Below are positions 21,705-34,083 of a stretch of 64,000 nucleotides of DNA, in pieces; the first letter of the stretch is position 1; each line of letters begins with the position of its first letter. The translations under genes were made by a program, and so were the position numbers. The notes under the pieces are model-generated. The model saw only the letters and a list, made by a program, of their open reading frames with translations, was not told the DNA's origin and did no database searches. Location of the stretch: the NCBI RefSeq assembly GCF_022965805.1, contig NC_133104.1, forward strand, positions 28,082,069 to 28,146,068, given 5' to 3'. The DNA is from Primulina eburnea (Eukaryota; Streptophyta; Magnoliopsida; Lamiales; Gesneriaceae).

Positions 21705-22250
21705 CTATGAGTCGAGGATATGATTCCCATCCAATTTTCTTATAAATTGGCAAACAGGGTATTTTTTAGTCGGATTCCCAAGACTATGACGCTCATCTTG
21801 GAATTGTTTCCATAAACGGAGAAGTTCAATATGCACATGTCCACTAGAATGCGTCTCAAGAGTCAATAAGATGTTATCTAAAGACTCCTTACTCAGCCCA
21901 TTCTTAATGAAACCAATTTTATCTTCTCTGTTATTGGAAACACATCCCAAAGATCTGCATCGTTTGTCACAAGTCCATCTCGCACACTTATGACAAACCC
22001 CTAAACTTTTGGCCCTTTGTTTTTTCGCATAAGTGCTTTTTCCTAATCCAGGCAAATACCGAATGAGCAATGATTGTGGAACTTTTCCTCCTAATCGGAC
22101 CTTAGCTTCTATTACAAGACGAATATCTTCTGGAATTCCTTTTTGCATTAGCAATCTCAATCTTTCACACCTTCCTGCATAAATTTTTCTTAGAACATTT
22201 TCAGAAACAGAGGGAAAATATTTACAAATTTTTGAGAGAATTTCATCCAT
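21705..22250 (-). CDS. Cysteine-rich nucleic-acid-binding-like protein (betaflexivirid NABP type) inside Athila
   Basis: An intact 181-codon frame with an ATG in good context (AAAATGGAT), 174 bases after the integrase stop and 210 bases before the LOG-like ATG. Residues 1-65 are helical. A basic arm (STYAKKQRAKSLG) leads into a cysteine cluster of the form C-x2-C-x4-C-x3-C-x4-C at about 86-103, then a conserved-looking IGFIKNG. Basic arm plus zinc-ribbon plus this follow-on is the layout of the small nucleic-acid-binding proteins of vitiviruses and carlaviruses, some of which suppress RNA silencing. That similarity is by eye, not by search. It is not an Athila Gag knuckle and does not resemble the usual Athila env-like ORF. 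A host zinc-finger protein is the main alternative. The absence of stops contrasts with the broken gag and pol. Confidence 0.6.
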   Translation of the reverse strand: MDEILSKICKYFPSVSENVLRKIYAGRCERLRLLMQKGIPEDIRLVIEAKVRLGGKVPQSLLIRYLPGLGKSTYAKKQRAKSLGVCHKCARWTCDKRCRSLGCVSNNREDKIGFIKNGLSKESLDNILLTLETHSSGHVHIELLRLWKQFQDERHSLGNPTKKYPVCQFIRKLDGNHILDS

Positions 22251-22423
22251 TTTGAAAAGAAAAGAAATGATTTTTTTTTTATTTTTGTATCAGCAATTGT
22301 GGGAAACTGATTTAACCGACTATGAGAGTCACGGAGTACCGTTATCCGCCATTTAACCGGAAAAATAAAAAGATTAAGGAAACCTGAAATAAAAACAAAC
22401 AAAATTAAATGCAACATAAAAAT

Positions 22424-23734
22424 TTAAGGATCAGAAAGGGAAATAAACTCTTCTTGAAAGATTTCATTTTCCAAAAATGGTTTAAGCCTTTGTCCATTCA
22501 CTTTAAAAACATCACCATTTTTAGGATTTTCAATATCCACAGCTCCATAAAGATACACATGCTTTACAACATATGGGCCTGTCCATCTTGATCGTAATTT
22601 TCCTGGGAATATGTGAAGTCGAGAATTATAAAGCAAAACTTTTTTACCAATCTCAAAAGATTTTCTAAGAATTGTTTTATCATGAAATGATTTGATTTTT
22701 GCTTTATAAATACTTGAATTCTCATACGCGTCATTTCTGAGTTCATCAAGTTCATTAAGTTGCAATTTACGCAATTTGTTGACATCATCCATGCTTGAAT
22801 TTAAAGTTTTGATCGCCCAATAAGCTTTATGTTCCAATTCCATAGGCAAATGACAATGTTTTCCATAAATCAACCTATAGGGAGACATATTCAATGATGT
22901 TTTAAAAGCTGTTCGATATGCCCAAAGTGCATCATTAAGTCGCAGAGACCAATCTTTTCTATTTGAGTTAATAGTTTTTTCCAAAATTTGCTTTATCTCC
23001 CTATTAGCTAATTCAACTTGTCCATTTGTTTGGGGATGATAAGGAGTAGTTACTTTATGAGTAATACCATATATTTTTCATTAATGAAGCAAACGGTTTA
23101 TTAACAAAGTGAGTTCCCCCATCACTTATCATGGCTCAAGGAATTCCAAATCTACTAAAAATATTTTCTTTTAAAAATTTGATGACGATTTTATGATCAA
23201 TTGTTCGACATGGAATTGCCTCTATCCATTTGGAAACATAATCAACTGCAACTAAAATATACAAATATCCAAACGATGGTGAAAAAGGTCCCATAAAATC
23301 AATTCCCCAACAGTCAAAAATTTCAATTTCAATGATAGGATTCAAATGCATCATGTTTCGTTTTGAAATCGCACCCAATTTTTGACAATTTTCACAATCT
23401 TGCAGATTTCGTGGGTGTCTTTAAACAAAGTGGGCCAATAAAATCCACACTGCAAGATTTTTGCAGCCGTTTTCTTTGAAGAAAAATGTCCTCCGCATGC
23501 TTCTGAATGACAAAATTTAATGACACTACTTACCTCATTTTCGGGTATGCAACGTCGAAAAATTTGATCCGGACAATACTTGAACAGATACGGATCATCC
23601 CAATAAAAGTTTTTTACCTCATTAAAAAATTTTCTTTTATCTTGAGAACTCCATTGCGGTGGCATTTTTCCTGTCACAAGAAAATTTACTATGTTAGCAA
23701 ACCAAGGTGTAGTAGTAACTAAATAGATGTTCAT
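22424..23734 (-). pseudogene. Athila integrase, broken
   Basis: Three frames: 23734-23351, 23378-23136 and 22984-22424. The first holds the zinc-binding His/Cys segment (FCHSEACGGHFS, then CGFYWPTLF) and ends in a frameshift at its last cysteines. The second holds the first catalytic Asp (CWGIDFMGPF) and stops at a TGA-type lesion near 23136. Between 23136 and 22984 the second Asp (SDGGTHF) and the catalytic Glu region read through with further breaks. The third carries the C-terminal part ([26 protein letters not shown]) and ends naturally at 22424. Non-functional. Confidence 0.85.
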
Positions 23735-25955
23735 CAGGAAAATTATCGTTAATTGGTGTCATTTCACAAGATGATCCTGTTACTAGTCTCGATAAATGAT
23801 CGGCTACGACATTCTCAGTTCCTTTTTTATCTTTGATCACAATGTCAAATTCTTGGAGCAACAAAATCCATCGTATCAGTCGTGGCTTTGCATCCTGTTT
23901 GGTCAACAAATATCTAATAGCAGAATGATCAGTAAACATAATAGTCGTTGATCCAATCAAATAAGAACGAAATTTATCTAATGCAAATATTACATCAAGT
24001 AGTTCTTTTTCAGTTGTGGAGTAATTCATTTGAGCATTGTTTAAAGTTCTACTTGCATAATATATCACATAAGGCTTACCGTTTCTTCTGTGACCCAATA
24101 CTGCACCGACTGCATAATCGCTCGCATCACACATGATTTCAAATGGTAAAGACCAATCAGGAGGTTGCATGATAGGAGCTGATGTTAAATGTCGAATGAT
24201 TTTATCGAAAGCATTTTGACATTCTTGAGTCCACTCAAATGCAGTGTCTTTTGTTAAGAGGTTACAAATGTGTTTAGAGATTAAACTAAAGTCCTTTATA
24301 AACCTCCTATAAAATCCAGCATGTCCCAAAAATGAGCGAATTTCTTTAATGGTTTTTGGAGGGGGTAAATTAGCAATGACATCAACTTTTGCTGTATCAA
24401 CTTCAATTCCATGAGATGACACGACATGTCCCAAAACAATTCCAGAAGTAATCATGTAATGACATTTTTCCCAATTTAAAATAAGACCTTTTTCCTCACA
24501 TCTTTTTAAAACTTTTTCCAAATTTTCAAGACAATTATCAAATGTATTCCCAAAGACAGTTAAATCATCCATGAAAATTTCCAAACAATTTTCAACCATG
24601 TCTCAAAAAATGCTTAGCATACATCTTTGAAATGTTGCTGGGGCATTGCATAATCCAAATGGCATCCTTCTAAATGCAAATGTTCCAAAAGGACATGTGA
24701 ATGTAGTTTTATCTTGATCTTCGAGTGCAATGGGAATTTGATAATAACCTGAATATCCATCAAGAAAACAGTAGTATGGATGACCTGCTACTCTTTCTAA
24801 AATTTGATCAAAAAATGGTAATGGAAAATGATCTTTTCTAGTGGTGTCATTTAATTTTCTATAATCAATACACATCCGCCAACTAGATGGGACTCGACTT
24901 GTTAACAATTCACCTTTTTCATTTTTTATCACTGTGATGCCAGATTTTTTCGGAACTACTTGTGTTGGGCTTACCCACTTACTATCAGAAATAGGGTAGA
25001 TAATCCCAACATCAAGTAGTTTGAGAACTTCAGTTTTCACAACATCTTTCATGTGTGGATTTAATCTCCTTTGTGGTTGTTGAGATGTTTTAGCATTTTC
25101 TTCTAAATGAATTTTGTGTGTGCAAATTAGTGGATTAATGCCCTTGAGATCTTTTAGTGTCCAACCAATTGCATTTTTATGTCTTTTAAGCATATCAACT
25201 AATTTACCTTCTTGATCACTTTCTAGTTTGGAAGAAATTACCACCGGATATGTTTCATCTTCTCCAAGAAATGCATATTTCAATTCTTCTGGCAAGGTTT
25301 TTAACTCCAATATGGGTGGTTCGTCTTTGTTCTCATATTTTGCATCAAATTCTTTCTCTGATCCTGGTAACGAGTGATACCTGATAAAATCATCAAGATC
25401 AATTTCAATATTTTCTTTAACAGTTTCAATTGAACAAATATCTAATTGATCACGAGTACTCCCTTCTTGAATGTTTTCTTCCACAAGAGTTTGAATAAGA
25501 TTTTCATCTTCACTTTCATCTCCTTTGTCATGTGGTTGCTTACAAAGATTAAAAACATTGAGCTCCAAGGTCATGTTACCAAATGACAACTTCATTATTC
25601 CATTCCTGCAATTTATAAGAGCATTAGAAGTTGCTAAAAATGGACGACCCAGAATTACAGGAATTGCATTACAAGCTTCGATAGGTTGTGTATCTAAAAC
25701 TATGAAATCGACAGGATATACAAAGTTATCAACTTGGACCAACACGTCTTCTACCATACCTCTTGGCACTTTAACAGATCTATCAGCAAGTAAAAGTGTT
25801 ACCGAAGTAGATTTTAACTCGCCTAGATTGAGTTCTTGATAAACTGAATATGGAAGTAAATTAACACTAGCTCCAAGATCAAGCAAGGCTTTTTTAATCT
25901 TTCGTTCTCCAATAATACATGAAATAGTAGGACAACCAGGGTCTTTGTATTTCAA
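23694..25955 (-). pseudogene. Athila protease, reverse transcriptase and RNase H, one nonsense codon
   Basis: A single frame interrupted only by a TGA at 24603-24605. The protease has ALLDLGASVNLLP, the Athila form of the active site, with ILGRPFL downstream. RT blocks are present in order: VVPKKSGITV, RMCIDYRKLN, FLDGYSGYYQI, FGLCNAPATFQRCM, then after the stop the catalytic FMDDLTVFG. RNase H follows with [21 protein letters not shown] and TDHSAIRYL. It overlaps the start of the integrase frame by about 40 bases in another frame. Catalytic residues are all still present, so the loss is recent. Confidence 0.88.
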
Positions 25956-26016
25956 AGTATTATTATTTTGAATGATTGCACTTACTTGTTCGGCTAAAAA
26001 TGCTTTTTTTTCACAT

Positions 26017-27667
26017 TCAATTTTCTTTCACAGTGCACAAGTCTTTCAAAAATTTAGCATATGATGGTACCTGTTTTATTGCATCTAATAAAGGAATATT
26101 AACTTTTACTTGTTTAAAAATATCATATATATCAGAATTCAAATTTGTTTTTTTTTTATTTTTCAGTGCATGAGGGAATGGTGGTGACACTATCTGTTGA
26201 ACCTCCTCTTCGGAAGTTATGGGTTCCACTTCCTTACCCTTTAAAGTTGATTTATCATCATCTTCACAAGGTTCATGAATGGATTTTTCCACAACCTTAC
26301 CACTTCGAAGGGTAATAACAGATTTTACCTGATCCATCGGTTGAGTTCCAGAAGTTCCAGTTTGTGAATGATGATCCTTGGGATTAGGCATAGGTTGTGA
26401 AGGAAATTTACCTTTCTTATGAACATTAACTGCAGATGCAAATTTAGCAAGAGTATCTTTCAAATCTGTCATGGTTTGAGCAGTTTGAGTATTGATAAAC
26501 TCTTGCTTTGCAATGAAAGAATTCAATGTATCTTCCAAATTTCTTTTAGGTGGAGGAACATAAGGTGCATAATTTTGAAAATTTTGTTGATTTTGGAAAT
26601 GTGGTTGTGAAAATTGTGCAGCATTATCATTCCTCCAACTAAAATTTGGATGATTTCGCCAACCTGGATTGTAATTTTGAGAAAATGGTTCAAAATTTGG
26701 CCTTTTGAAATTGTTCAAAACATTGGCTTGTTCATGGAGACATTCTTTAAAAGAGGGCAAAGTGAGACAATCTTTTGTAAATTGATCACTTGTATCACAG
26801 ATGTGACACACAATTTCTTGAACATATTTTAATTGACCATTCTTTTTCAATTCAAGTGCCTCAACTTTTCTTGCCAAAGAGGTAAATCTAGCTTGAAGAT
26901 CATGTTCATCTTTCAGAGTGTACATACCTCCACCAGATGTAGGAGATTGAATCTTGATTGATGGTTCGATTGTACCTATAGTATCCCAATTTTGAGCATT
27001 TTCAGCTAATGAATCGAGATACTCAATTGCCTCGTTTGGATCTTTATCTTCAAATGTTCCATTACACATAAATTCAACCATTTGCCTATCTTTAGGTGTT
27101 AAGCCTTCATAAAATTGAGAAACAACCCTCCAAATTTCAAAACCATGATGTGGACAAAGATTAAGCAATTATTTGTATCTATCCCAACACTGATAAAAAG
27201 TTTCTCCTTGTTTTTGAGTGAAAGTGATGATTTGCCTTTTGAAAGAATTTGTTCTATGCGATGGAAAAAAACTTTTTCAAAAATTGTTGTTGCAATTCAT
27301 CCCAAGTTCGAATGGATCCCGATCTAAGATTTTGTAGCCAAGTTTTAGCTTTATCTTTTAAAGAAAAAGGAAAAAGCTTAAGTCGAATGGTGTTCATGCT
27401 ACAATTTAGATCATTATATGTGTTGCACACTTCTTCAAACTCTCGTAAATGGATGTATGGATTTTCAGAATCTAAGCCTTGAAAATTGGGTAAAAGTTGT
27501 ATAATACCAGGTTTAAAATTAAAATGAGATGCATCAGGGGGAAAAACTAGACATGAAGGTGTACTAGTACGTGTAGGATTCATGTGATCTCTAAGTGTTT
27601 TTCGTCTATCATGATCATGTTGAGATTGAATTTCATCTTCATTTTCTTGGATGGGTTCTTCCGCCAT
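26017..27667 (-). pseudogene. gag: Athila Gag, frameshifted
   Basis: The likely start is the ATG at 27667 (MAEEPIQENED); the open frame upstream of it is leader. The N-terminal part (to 27254) has the plant Gag block around HLREFEEVCNTYN, LFPFSLKDKAKTWL and WDELQQQFLKKFF. An extra T in a T-run near 27270 shifts the frame, and a TAA follows near 27172. The second frame (27168-26017) continues with VSQFYEGL and a damaged zinc knuckle near 26800 in which the expected His is replaced (CHICDTSDQFTKDC). A frameshift near 26020 separates it from the protease frame. Confidence 0.85.
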
Positions 27668-27840
27668 GTTTTGTAAAAATAAAGGGTTGTTTCGAATGAG
27701 TCGACCACTAAGTGTACGTGGCCAAATGCTCATGCAAATGCAAAAGAAAAAGAAAAAAAAACACACAAAAGCAATAAAAATTCAAATAAAGAAAAATAAA
27801 CTATAAACAATATTAAATAAACTTGAAATTAAATTATACT

Positions 27841-27858
27841 TCCCCGGCAACGGCGCCA
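27841..27858 (-). promoter_or_regulatory. Athila primer-binding site (tRNA-Asp type)
   Basis: On the minus strand TGGCGCCGTTGCCGGGGA, six bases inside the LTR end. It matches the Asp-tRNA type 3' end known as the Athila primer. Confidence 0.88.
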
Positions 27859-27864
27859 AAAACT

Positions 27865-28252
27865 TGTGGCGACTTTGATTGTTGCACTTCCAAGAGCAGG
27901 TTGTCCACAAGTAATATAATTCGGTGAGTCCGAATATCGTATCCACAAGGAGGCTAAGGTAATTACAAGTCCACTACAATGTCTTTTTGTTTTGTTTTTG
28001 TTTTTGTTTCTTTTTAATTTTAATTGTTTGAATATTTAATGGGTAAATTTTAATTGTTCAAATTTTAATTTAAGTAGTTGAGATTAAAGGATCCACTCTT
28101 GGTATTTTAATAAAGTTAACATTAACGAATAATATTGAAATCCACTTAATAAAATGGTTCCAATATATTAAATAATCATATTTATATTATGTTATAAATT
28201 ATTATCTCATAAATATATAATATATACCAAAACTTATAAATGTTTTATTGAG

Positions 28253-28326
<74 letters not shown>

Positions 28327-29495
28327 AAAAACTAAATCAAGGTTCCCACTTTAAATGGTTGGTAAAACTAAACTAACATTTAAATGGTACCAAGAAAATA
28401 TTATTATGATATATTTATATATAGTAAATCAAGGAATCCAAGTTAAATGGTTGGTAAAACCAAACTAACATTTAAATGGTTCCAAGAATTTAATATTATA
28501 ATATATTTATATATAATAAATCAAGGCATCCACTTTAAATGGTTGGTAATACCAAACTAACATTTAAATGGTTCCAAGAATTTAGTGTAACATATAGCAA
28601 CAATAAATCAAAACTCCCACTTATATGTAGGGTATAAAAATGCTTAAAGAAATAAATATAACATAAATAATAAATAATGATTAAATAATATAAAACATAG
28701 ATTCTTACCTTTTAATAACCTTATTATCATGCCAAGAGTTTCACCTTATCATCTCAACTTTAGGAAGTTAGCTATTCATTATTCAAAGTGTAAAACTTTG
28801 AATATGAAATTAACATGCTAATTATATTTAAATGAAGAAATAAAGGAAAAATATAGAGAGAAATATTATGAACTCAAAGGTTTGTTCATAGAATAAGGGA
28901 TATCTCAATACATTACAATGCACCCCTATTTATAGCCAAATTTGGGGAGACAACCACAAATAAAATATTATTTTTTACACATAAGTCTTCATTGGTGTTC
29001 CAAGAAATTAATATTATATTACACATCACTTTTGAAAATCTTCTTCTCCGAATTTGCTTCTTCACATAAAAAGAAACATGTGGATAATTGAGTTGTCTAG
29101 TTGTGGTATTTTTTTCAGAATATTTGACCAAGTAATTTGAGAGATATGGTCAAAATACTAGAGCATGGTAAAACTGCCACTCCTTTGGTAACTTTCTTTG
29201 TTGCTTAATTTGATCCCAATTGTGAGAGGATTTTTATTTCATGCTTGTCAACAATATTGTAGATATTATAATCAACTTTTTATAGGTCCAAGAATCATCT
29301 TAATCCCATTTGCAACGCCAATGTTATTCTTGTTTTATCGAACCTGTAAAAAATAGTAAAAACTTATAATTACACACAACTTATATTTTATACAATTTAT
29401 TATAAAACATGTAATATTTAAACATTTAATAAAACAAAAACTATATATTTATATTATAAAACATTTAATTAATGTACAATTTTTTATCTTTATCA
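27865..29495 (-). repeat. Athila 5' LTR, complete
   Basis: 1631 bp. On the minus strand TGATAAAG...GTCGCCACA. It contains the same diverged tandem units as the other LTR (28334-28610). The difference in length from the 3' LTR is mainly the AT microsatellite. It is followed at 29496 by GTTCACTAATTAA, which is internal sequence of a Tekay LTR (compare 47177 onward). Confidence 0.88.
28253..28321. repeat. (AT)n microsatellite in Athila LTR
   Basis: About 34 AT dinucleotides. The other LTR has only about seven at 18421-18436, so the tract expanded or contracted after insertion. Confidence 0.95.
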
Positions 29496-31773
29496 GTTCA
29501 CTAATTAATTTATTTATTCACTAAAATATTTAATGGGTAGATAAAACTCTAAAGATTTAAAATGCATTATTTAAGCAATTTCCTGCCCATATTTTAAATG
29601 ATAAAATCGGCCACCTCCATTAGGAAATTTAAAAATATTGTCAACTCTCCATCTTTTAATTTCTTTCCTTATTCTTTACATGGTAGATGATTTCCTTCAC
29701 TTTTATTCACCACTAATTAACAATTAAACAATATCATCCCTTATTTTGTGAGCAAGAAATCGGGCCCCTCATCCCACAATTTATCTCTCAAATCAAATCA
29801 TATCACATATCATTCCATTTCTCACAAACTAGAAAGATAACAAGATTTTTCTCTTCCTTTTATCTTGCAACCTCCCATTTATTTCCCTAGCCTCCCCTCC
29901 CTCTCCTTGGTCTCAAAATTCAGTAGGTTTTCGGAGAGAAAAATCGTTAGGATACTAGAAGAAAACAAGAGAGAAAAGCAAGAAGCAAAGCAACTCCGTC
30001 TCTTCCGCGCCGCGTCGTCGTAATTGTTTGTTTTTCTTTCCAAAAAATTCCAAGGCATGTATATGTTATTCCTTGCTCTTCAATCAAGTCCTATATTTTA
30101 GTAACATTTCATGTGCATGATTAAGAAGGCAAAAACCGAAATTTTCAGCAACAAGAACAAGAAAAATTCTGCACAGATTTTTGTTTCTCCTATGCCTTCA
30201 CGGTTTGGTATGTTTTAGTTGTTTCAGGGTTGGTTCAATTTCCAGGGGCTCAAGGCTCCTTATGGTCATGTTATAGGGTGTTTTAGGAAGGGTTTAATTC
30301 ATTAGTTGCATGCCATTCACCCCAGAAAAACCGAATTGGGACATCAACTCGTCCATGGTGCATTTTTGAGTCGCGATTTCTGATCTTTGGGTTGTCCAGG
30401 TTGTGGTTCGGATCTCGGTTGGCCTTTGGACCTATAACCGTTGTCATAGTACTTCCTTGAAATGTCTAGGACATGTCCAAGTCGGCCTTTCATGGCTTGG
30501 TTCGTGGTTCCTAACAGTTTTTAAAACAAACAAGAACAACGCCCCATCGGTTTTCAATTTCTGAAATTTTTTGCACAAGTTGGTTTTCGGTTTTGAGGAT
30601 GGAATGGATCTTCGTTGACTTTTTTCCCTTAGCCATAGTTCATACAATAACTCATGATGTCTAGATCATGCCATGGTCAATCAAATGGCCACTGGAAGGA
30701 TGCATGACAGCAAGAAAATTGCAATACCCCACGCGTGCCATATGCGCTCTCGGGTGAAGCGTGTGTTGTCAAACATGTTGGATTGGATTGTGGCTGGCCT
30801 AAGGCCCTTAGCCATGGTTCATGCCATACCTTAGGATGTTGGGAAGAGGCTGTGGTCGGTGGTTCAAGCCCCAATGGCCAATAGCCTCGAAAACGAAGCA
30901 AGGAAACGCAAGCGCTGCTGCTGTAATTTTGGACAGCAACTTGGTGCTTAGGGTCAGAGGCTCGTTTGAGTTTTCAGTTGGCTTTTAGCCTATGGCCTTG
31001 GACTGGACAGTACCTCATCGAGTTAGGAAGGTCATGTCTTTGGCCGTTCGGGATTCGGTTAAGTTTAGAGGTCGGACGAGAATTTACGGTGTAATGTGCC
31101 AAAATGACTCTCGAAAGAGCGTTTCTTGTTTTTGACCTCCATTCACCAAATTTCGATTTGCACAGATTTTGGAGCTTTATTTAATCATTTTAGGTGTATT
31201 TTAATAATGACTAAATGATGGTTCGGGTTGGTAAGGAGTCATGGTTAGAATTTTAGTTGTTGGTCTAGTTGGCCCGTTTTTGGGTTCAATGACTAAGTTA
31301 TTTTCAAGGTAAAATCATTTGCATATTTTTCATATAACAATTAGGTCGCAGCGAGCCTCGGAACGATCCAACCCATTCGGTAAAATAATACAAGATTTAA
31401 TTATATTACGTGCATAAAAATATAAAATGTTCATTTTTTAGATATATGCGATATTGCTTGTGGCCACTTCACATTAATGGGATTGCAGCTTATCATGGGA
31501 TTATTACTTCATCCGGTGGTCACTGACCGGTTCATGTTCATGTATTGGTAGATCTCTACCGCCCGGTATACTGTGGTTTAGTCTGATCAGACGATTCATT
31601 TCACGTTATGAGCCACTTGCGTAGAACATATTCTCAACAGAAAACTATTATATGGTATTTCATGACAGGGCTCTATCGAGCAAATATTTTGTAACGTACC
31701 AGATTCGACGACTATCCTCATTGTACCAAGACGAGTCTTTCCAGCGTGCTTATGTCCTCACTCACACGCACGC

Positions 31774-31843
31774 TGGGAAACTTCCAAGGAGGTCACCCAT
31801 CCCAAAATTACCCCAAGTCAAGCACGCTTAACTTTAGAGTTCT
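31774..31843 (-). other. 5S-rRNA-derived domain in Cassandra LTR 1
   Basis: On the minus strand it contains AGTTAAGCGTGCTTG and GGATGGGTGACCTCC, the A-box and C-box region of plant 5S rRNA, in the right order. A non-5S insertion of a few bases lies between them. This is the defining trait of Cassandra and a possible Pol III internal promoter. It is not a functional 5S gene. Confidence 0.9.
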
Positions 31844-32238
31844 TATGTGACGAGCTACCGAAAAGAAGATGCACCTTCGTGATATGAGTAGTACCAATCA
31901 AATCTTTTAAGCCCTCTTCAACTGTTCAGTCCATTACATTGCACAGTCTCGGAATCCCTCTCATTCCCGTGTGGGTCGGTTCATTCATGTTCCCTCCACC
32001 TAGAAGCCTGCCAGGAGCCGCTCATTGTCCGTGCAACTGATGGCACCGGCGATCACCCCCCGCCCTCTTCGGCCCCGGGCCTCACATGCCCACCAGCTTC
32101 CGCTTGGTTCGTCCCCGAACCACACCGTACTAAGAGGTCGGCTCTGATACCAACTGTAACGTACCAGATTCGACGACTATCCTCACTGTACCAAGACGAG
32201 TCTTTCCAGCGTGCTTATGTCCTCACTCACACGCACCT

Positions 32239-32307
32239 TGGGAAACTTCCCAGGAGGTCACCCATCCCAAATTACCCCAAGTCAAGCACGCTTAACTTTG
32301 GAGTTCT
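32239..32307 (-). other. 5S-rRNA-derived domain in Cassandra LTR 2
   Basis: Same A-box/C-box arrangement as in LTR 1. The CTCCTGGGAAG part is closer to genuine 5S than in LTR 1. Confidence 0.9.
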
Positions 32308-32703
32308 TTTGTGACGAGCTACCGAAAAGAAGATGCACCTTCGTGATATGAGTAGTACCAATCAAATCTTTTAAGCCCTCTTCAACTGTTCAGTCCATTA
32401 CATTGCACAGTCTCGGAATCTCTCTCATTCCCGTGTGGGTCGGTTCATTCATGTTCCCTCCACCTAGAAGCCTGCCAGGAGCCGCTCATTGTCCGTGCAA
32501 TTGATGGCACCGGCAATCACCCCCCGCCCTCTTCGGCCCCGGGCCTCACATGCCCACCAGCTTCTGCTTGGTTCGTCCCCGAACCACACCGTACTAAGAG
32601 AGGTCGGCTCTGATACCAACTGTAACGTACCAGATTCGACGACTATCTTCACTGTACCAAGACGAGTCTTTCCAGCGTGCTTATGTCCTAACTCACACGC
32701 ACC

Positions 32704-32774
32704 CTGGGAAACTTCCCAGGAGGTCACCCATCCCAAAATTACCCCAAGTCAAGCACGCTTAACTTTGAAGTTCT
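32704..32774 (-). other. 5S-rRNA-derived domain in Cassandra LTR 3
   Basis: Third copy of the 5S-like domain, just left of the solo-LTR insertion at 32812. Confidence 0.9.
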
Positions 32775-32811
32775 TATGTGACGAGCTACCGAAAAGAAGA
32801 TGCACCTTCGT

Positions 32812-34083
32812 TGTAGTGACCCGTTCCAGAATCACCTACTAATCAGAACTTAAGCATGCAAAATTAACATTTAAAACTGAATCAGGTAAACAGCGGAAAA
32901 ACAATAATACAACCCAATCGAATCTGTAAGTACAAAATACTTAAACAACCAGATCGAACTAAATTCCAAGAACAAATACCAACAACTACAGGTCAACCTC
33001 TGCCAGCTCCCTGTCCACTCCCTCCTGGACCGTCTAACCTGAGACCTGCCCCATCGAATAGGGTGTCCAAAACAGAGATAAACCGAGGACGTGAGCATAA
33101 AACGCTCAGTACCGAAAGCATGAGTATACAAGACTATGACATGCATGTATGCAAAATGTACTGGATACCAGGATCTGGGTATAACGAAATACTGCTCAGA
33201 CAAATGACGTCAAGGTATGTAGCACTCTGCGCCGTCGCACCAGGAGGTGGCTCCCATACCAAATGAGGGCTGAGCACCCTCTCAACAGGCTATCTCAAAG
33301 ATAATCAGGCTCAACATGATTATGCAAATGCCGCATAATAAACCATGCATCATATGACAGATAATAATGCAACACATAAACATGCAACACATAGTAAAGC
33401 ATACTCAATCCTGCTATCTCGGATAGTACTTTCGTACCTCAAACCAGTAGATCCTAGCAATCAGCCCTAGAATCAAGCCTACAATCCAAGTGATACCATA
33501 TCACTAAACCACATCTAAAAGCCTTAACTAGACTAATAGATACTCCCAAATCTCAAAGGGAACCCAGAACTATACCTGCGTCCGTAGTCAGCCCACTGAT
33601 GCCGCTAGCCCCCAACTAGAGCACAGCTCCGCTACAAAACCAGTAGCTCCCCGCTAGTGCCCGAACCTCGGGAAAAGACTAGAAACCCATCAGAAACGAC
33701 TAAAACGCTCTGGAACTCTCGGAATTGGCGAGTGAAAAGTGAAGCCTCGCGCTTCTATTTATAGACAACGTTCGGACGATCCGATCCACTTCGGACGCTC
33801 CGATCCGGTACACTTCGGACGATCCGATCCACTTCGGACGATCCGAACATTGCATGTCTTCCACGTGTCCAGCCACCTGTCTTCGGACGATCCGAACCCT
33901 GATCGGACGATCCGAACTCTGACATGACATGACTCGTCTGACTCCGAACAGAACGGTCCATCCGAACCCACTTCGGACGATCCGAACCAACTTCGGACGA
34001 TCCGAACCCGGTTCGGTCCTTCCGATCCCACCGAAATACAATTAATCCAATAATTAACTCAAATTAGGCATCGGGATACTACA
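32812..34083 (-). mobile_element. Solo LTR (gypsy type) in the Cassandra LTR, TSD TTCGT
   Basis: 1272 bp, TGTAGTGACCC...GGGATACTACA on the plus strand, flanked by TTCGT on both sides (32807-32811, 34084-34088). It has no primer site or coding sequence, so it is a solo LTR left by recombination. The minus orientation is inferred from the TGTAGTATCCC start. It contains an array of TTCGGACGATCCGAACC-like units (33768-34030). Confidence 0.88.
33768..34030. repeat. Array of palindromic TCGGACGATCCGA units
   Basis: About ten units whose core TCGGACGATCCGA is a near-palindrome, irregularly spaced, within 320 bases of the solo-LTR U3 end. Confidence 0.85.

Larger units (their letters stand above)
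18027..29495 (-). mobile_element. Ty3/gypsy Athila-type element carrying two foreign ORFs
   Basis: Minus-strand element with LTRs at 27865-29495 (5') and 18027-19607 (3'). The tRNA-Asp-like primer site, the DLGAS-type protease motif and the RT sequence around the FMDD site mark the Athila lineage. Order on the minus strand: gag, protease-RT-RNase H, integrase, then an intact cysteine-rich ORF and a LOG-like pseudogene, then 1.2 kb of T-rich non-coding sequence and the 3' LTR. LTRs differ by only a few substitutions plus an AT-repeat difference, so the insertion is recent, yet gag and pol carry several stops and frameshifts. Its right flank is Tekay LTR sequence and its left flank is Sirevirus, so no target duplication remains. 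Confidence 0.88.

Noticed and set aside
31774..32774. 5S rRNA genes
   Set aside because: Each 5S-like stretch is partial, diverged and embedded in a 397-bp LTR with primer sites and a TSD; these are Cassandra elements.
32464..32842. Open frames on both strands of the Cassandra array
   Set aside because: They repeat with each LTR copy and carry no domain; Cassandra is non-coding.
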